Positions 1 to 8,211 of a stretch of DNA of 64,000 nucleotides are shown here, in pieces. Origin of the DNA: Achromobacter sp. RTa (GTDB lineage: Bacteria; Pseudomonadota; Gammaproteobacteria; Burkholderiales; Burkholderiaceae_B); contig NZ_JPYO01000045.1 in assembly GCF_000757485.1 (NCBI RefSeq), positions 506,121 to 570,120 of the forward strand, given 5' to 3'. Positions within the stretch are counted from its first letter, which is position 1. Each line of letters opens with the position of its first letter. The translations under genes and the position numbers were made by a program. A model generated the notes under the pieces. The model made no database searches, was not told where the DNA came from, and was given only the letters and a program-made list of their open reading frames with translations.

Positions 1-1096
1 TGGCGGAATAGACGCCCGCCGTCGCCACGGTGAGCGCGACCAGGGAGGCGATCGGCGTGCCGTGCAGCCAGACGCTGGCGACCAGGCCCGCGGCGCCCAC
101 CAGGAATGCCCCGATCAGGTGCCAGCGGCGTTCCAGGCGGCGGTCGGAGCTGCGGCCCACCAGGTTCAAGGCGATGGCGGCGGCGCCGAACGGCGCGGCG
201 GAAATCAGCCCGACCTGCAGCACATCCTGGTAGCCCAGGCCGCTGACCAGGGACGGCAGCCAGAACGATACGCCGTAGATGCCGATGGCCTGGCAGATGC
301 ACAGCGCCACCATGGTCCACACGCGGCGATCGGCCAGCATGGCGAGGATGGATGAATGATCGCCGCCTTCTTGCGTCTTGCGCCGGGCATCGGCGTCCAG
401 ATCGGCCTGCACGCTGCGCTTTTCATCGTCCGAAAGCCACTTGGCGTGCTGGGGGCTGTCGGTCAGGAACCACGGCACGGCCAGCCCCAGCAAAACCGAG
501 GGCAGGCCTTCGATGAGGAACAGCCATTGCCATCCTGCAAAGCCGTGGGCCTGGTCCATGCTTTGCAGAATCCAGCCCGACAGGGGGCCGCCGACGACGC
601 CCGACAGGGGAATGGCGGTCACGAACAGGGCGAGCATCTTGCCGCGGTGGCGGGACGGAAACCAGAACGTGAGGTACAGGATGATGCCGGGATAGAAGCC
701 GGCCTCGGCCACTCCCAGCAGGAACCGCAGGATGTAGAACTGCATCGGCGTTTGCACGAAGGCGAAGCCCATGGAGATCACGCCCCACAGCACCATGATG
801 CGCATGATGGTTTTCTTCGCGCCGATCTTCATCATCAGCACATTGCTGGGAGCTTCGAAGAGCAGGTAGCCGATGAAGAACAGGCCGGCGCCCAGGCCGT
901 AGGCCGCCTCCGTGAACGAGAGATCCTGCAGCATGCGCAGCTTGGCGAAGCCGATGTTCACACGGTCCAGATAGGCAAGCAGATAGCAGACGATGAGAAA
1001 TGGAAGGATGCGCCGGGCAATCTTGCCGTAGACGGCGGCGCCCGATGATGGAGCGGCTGCGTCGACGAGCGGCGCGGTCAGGATGCGATCGCTCAT
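1..1096 (-). CDS. MFS transporter, ACS (anion:cation symporter) family, truncated by window edge
   Basis: The frame is open from an ATG at 1096 to the left edge, about 365 codons of a family usually 430-450 residues long, so the last transmembrane helices are outside. Visible hallmarks of the ACS family (tartrate, phthalate, galactonate and similar organic anions) are LAYLDRVNIGFAK near residue 40 in the first helix, a conserved GVAEAGFYPG in helix 4, RGKMLALF in the next loop and WQWLFLIEGLPSVLLG in helix 6. A GAAGG lies 7 bases before the start. The substrate cannot be told from sequence. It follows the LysR gene at 1260 on the same strand after a 163-base gap, so the LysR protein is its likely regulator; a catabolic role is an inference. 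Confidence 0.88.
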   Translation of the reverse strand, partial: MSDRILTAPLVDAAAPSSGAAVYGKIARRILPFLIVCYLLAYLDRVNIGFAKLRMLQDLSFTEAAYGLGAGLFFIGYLLFEAPSNVLMMKIGAKKTIMRIMVLWGVISMGFAFVQTPMQFYILRFLLGVAEAGFYPGIILYLTFWFPSRHRGKMLALFVTAIPLSGVVGGPLSGWILQSMDQAHGFAGWQWLFLIEGLPSVLLGLAVPWFLTDSPQHAKWLSDDEKRSVQADLDADARRKTQEGGDHSSILAMLADRRVWTMVALCICQAIGIYGVSFWLPSLVSGLGYQDVLQVGLISAAPFGAAAIALNLVGRSSDRRLERRWHLIGAFLVGAAGLVASVWLHGTPIASLVALTVATAGVYSA

Positions 1097-1259
1097 ATGC
1101 AAGCCTTCACGATGAAGTGAAACATGGTCATTCCCCTTGTTGATGCATGGCCGGCGGGTAGGCTGTGCTCCCGTCCTTGGTGGGCTGCGCAGCCATTATG
1201 CCGCGCCATGATTCACCGGGGTGACTGTGTTTTTTTATCGCCAAGATCAGAAATGGCGA

Positions 1260-2168
1260 TTACTCCGGGCCTTGCCCGTAGGCGTTGGCGGCGAGGTGCG
1301 CGCGTGTGCAGATAGACTGTTTCAAATGCGCGTTGGCGCCGGTGAGATAAACGGCGTGGAATGCGAAATCGGGCAGCTTGACGCGCGAATCCAGAATCAC
1401 CAGGCTACCCGCGTCGAGTTCTTTTTTCACGTTCACGGGCGAGAGCGCGCCGACGCCGTGGCCAGCCTTGACCATGTCCACGATCGTGTGGATGGATGCC
1501 ATGCCCCATAGCCTGATGTCGGCCAGTTCCAGCGTCTTGCACACATTGACTTCAAGCGCGGCCGAGGTGACGGTGGAAGCGGGGTAGGTGATGACCGGCT
1601 GCTGCGAGAACAGCGCGACCTCGTCCTCGGGCGTGTCGCAGGCCCGCGCGAAGCGCGGCGCGGCGATGAAGCGGAACGGATACGAACAGAGCTTTTCCGA
1701 ACAGGCGTTGGCGTGCTCCAGGGGCTCGGCCATCAAGGCCAGGTCGACGTCCAGGGCAAGCAGTCTGCGCGTGATCTCCGGCGTGGTGTCCACGGACAGA
1801 TCGATAGTGATATTGGGGAAATCGGTGCTGATGCTTTCGATCAGGTCGGACAGCCAGGTGTACACCAGGGTTTCCGAGACGCCGATGGTGAACTTGCCGC
1901 GCATGGCGGTGGGATCCGCGACCGCACTGATCATTTCGTCTTTCAGGCGGAGGATGCGTTCGACGTACGTCAGCAGCATGGATCCGCGCGCGGTCAGCGA
2001 AGCGCGCCGGTTGTTCGGATCGAACAGGTTGACGCCCAGCTCCTGTTCCAGCTGCGCGATGCGCGCCGAGACCGCGGGCTGCGTCGTGTGCAGCTTGATG
2101 GCGGCCGCGCGGAAACCGCCCGAGCGGGCGACCCAGTAGAACGTCTCGAAGTTGCGTAAATCGCGCAT
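1260..2168 (-). CDS. LysR-family transcriptional regulator
   Basis: This is a 302-residue protein of normal LysR length. Residues 1-60 form the winged helix-turn-helix, with FYWVARSGGFRAAAIKLH and TQPAVSARIAQLEQELG as the typical second and recognition helices. From about residue 90 there is a periplasmic-binding-like effector domain (GKFTIGVSETLVYTWL onward). The effector is unknown. It lies between a DUF1445 hydro-lyase-like gene upstream and an organic-anion MFS transporter downstream, all on the minus strand, which suggests local control of a small-acid uptake or degradation function. That last point is inference. Confidence 0.93.
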   Translation of the reverse strand: MRDLRNFETFYWVARSGGFRAAAIKLHTTQPAVSARIAQLEQELGVNLFDPNNRRASLTARGSMLLTYVERILRLKDEMISAVADPTAMRGKFTIGVSETLVYTWLSDLIESISTDFPNITIDLSVDTTPEITRRLLALDVDLALMAEPLEHANACSEKLCSYPFRFIAAPRFARACDTPEDEVALFSQQPVITYPASTVTSAALEVNVCKTLELADIRLWGMASIHTIVDMVKAGHGVGALSPVNVKKELDAGSLVILDSRVKLPDFAFHAVYLTGANAHLKQSICTRAHLAANAYGQGPE

Positions 2169-2270
2169 GGGGATCTCGTGGCTGATGATGGGCGGCGGGC
2201 AATGACCTTACCGTACATCAGCGGCACGGGAAATCCCCGCGATGCTTCGCTCAGGGGAGCGGTTCCCGTC

Positions 2271-3059
2271 CTAGAGCACCGACAGATCGGCGATGCGCAG
2301 GTCCGTGACCAGCATGTGCGCCGGCGTATGCGTGATGCAGAATTCGAGCTTGGCGGCTTCCACCACCGCTTGCGGCGTGATGCCGCAAGCCCAGAAAACG
2401 GGCAGTTCGCCGGCGGGCACGGGCACGGGCGAGCCGTAGTCGGGCAGGTCCAGGTCATGGATGCCGATGCTCTCGGGCAAGCCTATGTGCACGGGTGCGC
2501 CATGCACCCCGGGCATGCGCGAAGTGATCTGCACGGCCCGTATGGCGTCCGCGGGCTTGAAAGAGCGCATGGACACCACCATGGGACCGTGGAACGGGCC
2601 TGCCGGCACAGTTGGGATCGAGCTGCGGTAGACCGGAACGTCCGTGCCCAGCTCGTGATGGTGCAAGGTGAGGCCGGCGTCCAGCAGCGGGGCCTCGAAC
2701 GAGAAGGAGCAGCCCAGCAGGAACGCCACCAGGTCGTCGCGCCAATACGGCGTGATGTCGCCGGTCTCGGCCGCGATCCGGCCATCGCGCCAGACGCGGT
2801 AGCTGGGAAGGTCGGTGCGGATGTCGATGTCGCGGCCCAGCGCGGGCAGGCGCCAGTCCCCGGGTTCGGAATGGCCGAGTAGGGGGCATGGTTTCGGATT
2901 GCGGACGCAGAACCGCAGGAAGTCGTTGGCCTGTGCGGCGGGGAGCACCGCCAGGTTCGCCTGCACGAAGCCCGGCGCCATGCCGGATGTCTGTCCCACG
3001 TGCCGGCCGGCGCGTATGAGCTGGCGCGCCTCGTAGCCGCTTTGTCCCGCGTATTTCAT
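2271..3059 (-). CDS. DUF1445 / YcsI-family putative hydro-lyase
   Basis: The protein has 262 residues, the usual size for the DUF1445 (PF07286) family, which is annotated as putative hydro-lyase and is related to the mammalian D-glutamate cyclase domain. Family hallmarks are [16 protein letters not shown] sequence near the N-terminus, [16 protein letters not shown] near residue 50, [10 protein letters not shown] near 115 and [11 protein letters not shown] close to the C-terminus. I prefer ATG 3059 over the in-frame GTG at 3068 because GGAG sits 8 bases before the ATG. The true substrate is not known. The LysR gene follows it by about 100 bases on the same strand. Confidence 0.85.
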   Translation of the reverse strand: MKYAGQSGYEARQLIRAGRHVGQTSGMAPGFVQANLAVLPAAQANDFLRFCVRNPKPCPLLGHSEPGDWRLPALGRDIDIRTDLPSYRVWRDGRIAAETGDITPYWRDDLVAFLLGCSFSFEAPLLDAGLTLHHHELGTDVPVYRSSIPTVPAGPFHGPMVVSMRSFKPADAIRAVQITSRMPGVHGAPVHIGLPESIGIHDLDLPDYGSPVPVPAGELPVFWACGITPQAVVEAAKLEFCITHTPAHMLVTDLRIADLSVL

Positions 3060-3178
3060 CTGGAGCACTCCTGCGTGCGTGTCTGCCAGATGCGATTATG
3101 GGTGCGCCCGGGCGGGCGCCGCCAACTGTGATTTTGAATAGGCGCTATCAGCTTTTTTTATCGGCGCCTCGCAGGCCG

Positions 3179-4717
3179 CTACCGTGCAAGCGCGGACGGA
3201 GAAGCGGACGAGGCCGCTTGCGCGCCGGCCTCGCGCCCCAGGTCCAGGCCGTAGAAGCGCATGTCTTCGTAGCGGATCCAGTGCGATTTGCGCACCAGCC
3301 GGTGGCCGAGCCACAGGGCGAGGAACAGCGGAATTGCCAGGTAGGTGGAGACGACGCCGATCCAGTCGATGCGCTCTTCCAGGAATGCCTGGTAATTCTG
3401 GCCCAGAGTGACCAGCAGGCACAGGACGAAGGCGAGCAGCGGGCCGAAAGGGAACAGGCCAGCCTTGTAGGGCAGGTCGGCGGTGTCGTAGCCGTGCTTC
3501 ACATAGCCCTGCCGGAAGCGGTAGTGGCTGACCGCGATGCTCAACCATACGATGAACTCGGTCATGCCTGCGAAGTTCAGCAGCCAGATGTAGACCGCCT
3601 TCGGACTGTACACCAGGCTGAAGAGGCACAGGCAGGCCAGCAGCGCCGTCGCCAGCAGCGCGAAGAGCGGCACGCCGTTGCGGGTCAGGCGCTTGAAGAG
3701 GGCGGGAGCCTGGCCCTCGACCGCCATGTTGAACAGCATCCGCGTCGCGGCGTACATGCCCGAGTTGCCGGCGGACAGCACCGAGGTCAGGATGACCGCG
3801 TTCATCACCGTGGCCGCCGACAGCAGCCCCGCATGTTGGAACACCAGGGTGAAGGGGCTGACGGCGATGTCCTCGACTTCGTTGCGCAGCAGCTGCGGGT
3901 CGGTATAGGGCAGCAGCAGGCCGATGATCAGGATGGCCAGCACATAGAACAGCAGGATGCGCCAGAACACGTGGTTGATCGCGCGCGGCACGTTGCGCCG
4001 CGGATTCTCGGATTCGCCGGCCGCCACGGCCACCAGTTCGGTGCCCTGGAAGGAATAGGCCACCACCATGGCCACGCCGACCCAGGTGGCCGCGTTGCCC
4101 ACGAAGGGCGCGTCGCCCACCTTCCAGTTTTCCAGGCCCACGGGCACCCCGCCATGGATGATGCCCGCCAGCATCGCCAGCCCGACGCCGATGAAGCACA
4201 GCACGGCGGCGACCTTGATGATGGCGAACCAGTACTCGGCCTCGCCGAAGCTGCGCGCCGAAAACGCGTTCAGGCCGAAGGTCAGGGCCAGGAAGGCCAC
4301 GCTCCATATCCAGCCGGGCGTATCGGGGAACCAATAGGCCATGACCAGTTGCGCGGCCACCACGTCCACCGCCACGACCGTGGCCCAGCTGATCCAGAAA
4401 TTCCAGCCCAGCGCGAAGCCGAAGCCCTGGTCCACATAGCGCGATGCGTAGGTGCAGAAGGATCCCGATACGGGCATGAAGGTCGCCAGTTCGCCCAGGC
4501 TGGTCATGATGAAATAGACCATCAGCCCGATCGCCAGGTAGACCAGCAGGGCGCCGCCCGGCCCGGCCTGGGCGATGGCGGCGCCGGAGGCGACGAACAG
4601 GCCGGTGCCGATGGCTCCGCCCAACGCTATCATCGTGAGGTGGCGTGCCTTGAGCACGCGATGCAGCTGGTTCTGGCCGGCAGGCGTGGCGCCGGATTCT
4701 GTCGTCGGAGTTTGCAT
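3179..4717 (-). CDS. lysP: Lysine-specific APC permease, LysP type
   Basis: This is a 512-residue amino-acid permease with about 12 predicted membrane segments. The sequence follows E. coli LysP closely from memory: LKARHLTMIALGGAIGTGLF at the start of helix 1, MTSLGELATFMPVSGSF, DVVAAQLVMAYWFPDTPGW, FGEAEYWFAIIKV, FQGTELVAVAAGESENP and SPFTLVFQHAGLLSAATVM. Import of L-lysine with protons is therefore likely; another cationic amino acid is possible. ATG 4717 leaves a 20-residue cytoplasmic tail. In-frame ATG 4765 and TTG 4786 are further upstream, and none has a strong ribosome site. The gene reads away from the ypfH-like gene at 4903, with which it shares an upstream region. Confidence 0.87.
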   Translation of the reverse strand: MQTPTTESGATPAGQNQLHRVLKARHLTMIALGGAIGTGLFVASGAAIAQAGPGGALLVYLAIGLMVYFIMTSLGELATFMPVSGSFCTYASRYVDQGFGFALGWNFWISWATVVAVDVVAAQLVMAYWFPDTPGWIWSVAFLALTFGLNAFSARSFGEAEYWFAIIKVAAVLCFIGVGLAMLAGIIHGGVPVGLENWKVGDAPFVGNAATWVGVAMVVAYSFQGTELVAVAAGESENPRRNVPRAINHVFWRILLFYVLAILIIGLLLPYTDPQLLRNEVEDIAVSPFTLVFQHAGLLSAATVMNAVILTSVLSAGNSGMYAATRMLFNMAVEGQAPALFKRLTRNGVPLFALLATALLACLCLFSLVYSPKAVYIWLLNFAGMTEFIVWLSIAVSHYRFRQGYVKHGYDTADLPYKAGLFPFGPLLAFVLCLLVTLGQNYQAFLEERIDWIGVVSTYLAIPLFLALWLGHRLVRKSHWIRYEDMRFYGLDLGREAGAQAASSASPSALAR

Positions 4718-4902
4718 TGCTGGGGTAGGAGGTTGCCGCGGTGGCGGACCATCAGGCACGGGCATGCGGGCCTGCCCGCCAGGCAATGCCGCGCAAGCCA
4801 GCCGGTCCGTGGCGGTGCGGCAAAGGTTGCTTCAAGGGGCGCATTTTACAATGCGGCTATTCCGGGGCCGTTTGGCGGTCCCAGCCAGCACGGAGCAGTT
4901 TC

Positions 4903-5607
4903 ATGGCGTCTTCCACTTCTATCGAATTCCTTCCCGATGCCGGCGTCGACGTGCGCCAGCTGTTCATCCTGCTGCACGGCGTGGGCGGCACCCCCGGCGA
5001 CATGGAGCCGCTGGCCCTGGCCGTGCGCGCGGCGTTTCCGACGGCGGCGGTGCTGATCCCCGAAGGCTTCGAGCCCTACGACGGCGGCGGCGCGGGCCGG
5101 CAATGGTTCTCGGTGCGCGGCGTGACCGAGGAAAACCGCCCCGAGCGCGTGGCGCAGGCCCTGCCTCCCCTGGAGGCCTATGTGCGCCAGGCGCAGGCCC
5201 GGTTCGGCCTGCTGCAATCCGACACGGCGCTGGCGGGGTTCTCCCAAGGCGCCATCATGGCGCTGGAACTGGTCCAGGCGCACGACGGCATGGCCGGCCG
5301 CGTCATCGCGTTCTCGGGGCGCTATGCGCAGATGCCCAAGGCCGCGCCGCAGTACACCACGCTGCACCTCCTGCACGGCGCTGCCGACCCGATCATGAGC
5401 GTGGAGCACATCCAGGCCGCGCAGGCGCGCCTGACCGAACTGCATGGCGATTCCACCATCGACATCGCCAGCCAGGTGGGCCATGCGCTGCATCCCGCGC
5501 TGATCGAGCGCGCCATCCTGCGCCTGCAGACCTGCGTGCCGCTGCGCAGCTGGGAAGCCGCGCTGGGCCTCAATCAGACGCCGCCCGACGGCAGCTCGGT
5601 CCATTGA
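4903..5607 (+). CDS. ypfH: YpfH-type alpha/beta hydrolase (phospholipase/carboxylesterase family)
   Basis: This is a 234-residue cytoplasmic serine hydrolase. It starts with the oxyanion-hole region LFILLHGVGG near residue 24, continues with GRQWFSVRGVTEENR, and carries the nucleophile elbow GFSQGAIMALE near residue 115. LLHGAADPIMSVEH provides the catalytic Asp and VGHALHP the catalytic His. Order and wording match E. coli YpfH, a small esterase; physiological substrate unknown. ATG 4903 is chosen because GGAG lies 8 bases upstream and family similarity begins here, although the frame is open further upstream. Its stop abuts the stop of the convergent outer-membrane lipoprotein gene at 5608. 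Confidence 0.88.
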   Translation: MASSTSIEFLPDAGVDVRQLFILLHGVGGTPGDMEPLALAVRAAFPTAAVLIPEGFEPYDGGGAGRQWFSVRGVTEENRPERVAQALPPLEAYVRQAQARFGLLQSDTALAGFSQGAIMALELVQAHDGMAGRVIAFSGRYAQMPKAAPQYTTLHLLHGAADPIMSVEHIQAAQARLTELHGDSTIDIASQVGHALHPALIERAILRLQTCVPLRSWEAALGLNQTPPDGSSVH

Positions 5608-7029
5608 TTATTTTTCCCAGCCTCCGCCCAGCGCCAGGAACAGCGCGATCTGGTCGCTGCTGAGTTCGGCCTGCGAGGCCGCCAGCGCGCTTTCGTTGGT
5701 GGCCAGCGTGCGCTCGGCGTCCAGCACCGTCAGGTAGTCGGTCTTGCCGTACTTGAACAGCTGGCTGGCCTGGGAGGCGGCCTGGGCGCTCTGGTCGCGC
5801 GCGGCGCGCAAGGCGGCTTCGCGGTCAAGCTGGCGGGCGTAGACCACCAGCGCGCTTTCAGTTTCGCGCAAGGCGTTCAGCACGGTCGCGTCGAAACGCG
5901 CCGCCGCGGCCTTGGTATTGGCCTGCGCCTGCGCGATGCGGGCCTGCGCGGCGCCGGTATTGGGAACCGTCCAGGAGATCAGGGGGCCGACGCTCCAGCT
6001 GAAGGTGCCGCGGTCGCCGAACATGGCGGCGGGGCCGCCCGAGGCGGCGGACAGGCCCAGCGTGATCTTCGGATAGAGATCCGCGGTGGCGACGCCGATG
6101 CGCGCGGTGGCGGCGGCCAGGGTGCGTTCGGCCTGGCGGATGTCGGGGCGGCGGCGCAGCAGCTCGGCGCCGTCTCCGACCGGAATCGTTTCGGCCAGGC
6201 GGGGAGGCGCGGCGCATTGCAGCAGCGCGGGCGTGATTTCGGCGGGCGTCTGGCCGGTCAGCGCCGCCAGGCGATACAGCGCGGTGCGCTGCTGGGCCTG
6301 GAAGGGCGGCAGGTTGGCCTGCAATTGTTCCAGCTGGCTGCGGGCGCGCGTCACGTCCAGCGCGGTGCCGCGGCCGGCGCGCTGCAGCCGTTCCACCGCG
6401 TCCAGGGATTCCTTCTGCACTTGCACCGAATGCTGGGCGGAGGCCAGCTGCATGCCGGCGGCACAGATGTTGGCGTAGGCGCGGGCCGTCTCGGCGGCCA
6501 CGGTGACGCGGGTGGCGTCGTAGGCAGCCTGCGCGGCTTGCGCGTCGCCGGTGGAGGCTTCCACGGCGCGGCGGATCTGGCCGAACAGGTCAAGCTGATA
6601 GGACACGCTGGCGCCCGCGGAATAGGACCAGCGGTTGGGCGGATCGATGCCGGGCTGCAACTCCTGCAGGCCGGAGACGTGGCCGAAGGTGGGCGAGGCG
6701 TTGACGCCGATGCCGGGCTGCTGCTGCGCCTGGGTTTCGCGCAGGGCGGCCTGCGCGCGTTCGAGGTTGGCGCTGGCCACGCGCAGGTCGGTGTTGGCCG
6801 ACAGGGCCTTTTCCACCAGCCCGTCCAGCACGGGATCGTTGTACAGGCGCCACCAGCGGCCGGGCACCGCTTCCTGCTGGAACACCTTTTCCTGCGCTTG
6901 CGCGAACGGCGCCTGCGCGTTCTGCCGCTCGGCCACCGAGTCCGCGGGCACCTGGTAGTCAGGGCCCACGGTGGTGCATCCGGCCAGCGCAAGGGCCAGC
7001 ATCAGCGGCAGGAGGTTTCTGGTATTCAT
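5608..7029 (-). CDS. NodT-family outer-membrane efflux lipoprotein (TolC-like)
   Basis: The protein has 473 residues. It begins with a lipoprotein signal peptide and lipobox LALAGC (Cys about residue 18), followed by the family motif TVGPDYQVP. Two TolC-type OEP repeats follow, with long coiled-coil stretches around 90-210 and 300-440, and the usual RRPDIRQAERTLAAATARIGVATADLYPKI-type sequence between them. It forms the trimeric outer-membrane channel. It is the last gene of the MarR-FUSC-DUF1656-HlyD operon, 52 bases after the fusion protein, so it should serve as the exit duct of that pump. Confidence 0.92.
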   Translation of the reverse strand: MNTRNLLPLMLALALAGCTTVGPDYQVPADSVAERQNAQAPFAQAQEKVFQQEAVPGRWWRLYNDPVLDGLVEKALSANTDLRVASANLERAQAALRETQAQQQPGIGVNASPTFGHVSGLQELQPGIDPPNRWSYSAGASVSYQLDLFGQIRRAVEASTGDAQAAQAAYDATRVTVAAETARAYANICAAGMQLASAQHSVQVQKESLDAVERLQRAGRGTALDVTRARSQLEQLQANLPPFQAQQRTALYRLAALTGQTPAEITPALLQCAAPPRLAETIPVGDGAELLRRRPDIRQAERTLAAATARIGVATADLYPKITLGLSAASGGPAAMFGDRGTFSWSVGPLISWTVPNTGAAQARIAQAQANTKAAAARFDATVLNALRETESALVVYARQLDREAALRAARDQSAQAASQASQLFKYGKTDYLTVLDAERTLATNESALAASQAELSSDQIALFLALGGGWEK

Positions 7030-7081
7030 GGCAGTTACGGCTAATCGTCGATAAAAGGGTTATTGAGGCTGGAAAAGGGGT

Positions 7082-7996
7082 TCAGGACGGCAGGCGGGCG
7101 TCGGCCGGCGCCTGGGCGGGCTTGGGATCCACCGACACGGTGGCGGTCTGGCCGGCCACCAGGCGCACCCCCTGGGGCACATCGTCGATCTGCACGCGCA
7201 CCGGAATGCGCTGCGCCAGGCGGACCCAGTTGAAGGTCGGGTTCACGTTCGGCAGCAGGTTCGCGCCAGTGCTGCGGTCGCGGTCGGCGATGCCCATGGC
7301 GATGCTTTCCACGTGGCCGCTGATGCGGCGCGAGTCGCCCATCAGCGTCACCGTCACGGGGTCGCCTTCGTGGATGCCGGGCAGCTTGGTTTCCTCGAAG
7401 TAGCCTTCCACGTAGAAGGAGCCGGAGTCCACCAGCGCCATCACGCCGCGGCCGGCGGTGGCGTACGAGCCCGCGCGCAGGTCCAGGTTGGTGACCCGGC
7501 CGTCATTGGCGGCCAGCACGCGGCTGCGCTCCAGGTTCAGGCGCGCCGTGTTCAGCTGTACTTCCGCTTGCGCCAGCGCGGCTTCGGTCTGCTGCAGCTT
7601 GGTCTGGCTTTGTTCCAGCGCTTCGGCGGCCACCAATTGGCCCAGCGAGCGGTTGCGCTTGGCGTCGCGCACAGCCTGGTCGCGCGCCACTTGCGCGGAC
7701 CGCACCGAAGCCTGGGCCTGGTCGAAGGCCAGCTGGAAGCGCGCGCGGTCGATTTCGAACAGCACGTCGCCGGCCTTCACGTCCTGGTTGTCGTGCACGG
7801 GCACGCTGGTCACCAGGCCGGAGACGTCGGGCGCGACCTGCACCACGTAGGCCTTGACGCGGCCGTCGCGCGTCCAGGGTTCGACTTCATAGTGCACCCA
7901 GAGCTGCCAGCCGGCGTAGACGGCCGCGGCGACGACGGCGGCTGTCACTGCAAATTTGCCGATGGCGGCAGGGCGCAGGGCGTTGGGGAGTTTCAT
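7082..7996 (-). CDS. HlyD-type membrane fusion protein, AaeA-like
   Basis: A 304-residue periplasmic adaptor with one N-terminal membrane anchor (residues about 13-32). The WTRDGRVKAYVVQVAPDVSGLV segment, the biotinyl-lipoyl half-motif VHDNQDVKAGDVLFEID and the EETKLPGI/EWVRLAQRIPVRV-like C-terminal region match E. coli AaeA, the adaptor of an aromatic-acid efflux pump. An alpha-helical hairpin spans about 90-160. The start at ATG 7996 is set by the signal anchor; it begins 2 bases after the DUF1656 stop, consistent with one transcript. Substrate is inferred only by analogy (hydroxylated aromatic acids). Confidence 0.92.
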   Translation of the reverse strand: MKLPNALRPAAIGKFAVTAAVVAAAVYAGWQLWVHYEVEPWTRDGRVKAYVVQVAPDVSGLVTSVPVHDNQDVKAGDVLFEIDRARFQLAFDQAQASVRSAQVARDQAVRDAKRNRSLGQLVAAEALEQSQTKLQQTEAALAQAEVQLNTARLNLERSRVLAANDGRVTNLDLRAGSYATAGRGVMALVDSGSFYVEGYFEETKLPGIHEGDPVTVTLMGDSRRISGHVESIAMGIADRDRSTGANLLPNVNPTFNWVRLAQRIPVRVQIDDVPQGVRLVAGQTATVSVDPKPAQAPADARLPS

Positions 7997-7998
7997 AC

Positions 7999-8211
7999 CT
8001 ATCTCTGGAGAAAATGCGGAGAAATGAGGGAGACGCCATACAGCAGCACCACGAACAGCGCGAGATCGAACAGCGCGGGGTGCCACACCAGGCGGTACAG
8101 CCCGGCGCGGGCCAGCACGCGGCGCACCGCCCAGGCGACGCCCAGGGTGACCACGCCCAGCACCAGCAGCCAGGGGAAGTAAATGCCATACAGATTGAAT
8201 TCGCCGATCAT
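7999..8211 (-). CDS. DUF1656 small membrane protein, AaeX-like
   Basis: A 70-residue protein with two predicted membrane helices (residues about 8-29 and 47-63) and the family start MIGEFNLYGIYFPWLL. DUF1656 proteins nearly always accompany AaeA/AaeB-type pumps; their own role is unknown. ATG 8211 overlaps the FUSC stop by 4 bases, and the fusion-protein gene starts 2 bases after this stop, so all three are translationally linked. Longer upstream in-frame starts would only extend into FUSC coding sequence. Confidence 0.9.
   Translation of the reverse strand: MIGEFNLYGIYFPWLLVLGVVTLGVAWAVRRVLARAGLYRLVWHPALFDLALFVVLLYGVSLISPHFLQR

Noticed and set aside
1226-1262. TCGCCA/TGGCGA hairpin after the LysR gene as a terminator
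   Set aside because: On the strand of the LysR gene the hairpin is followed by an A-run, not a T-run, so it would not act as an intrinsic terminator for that gene.
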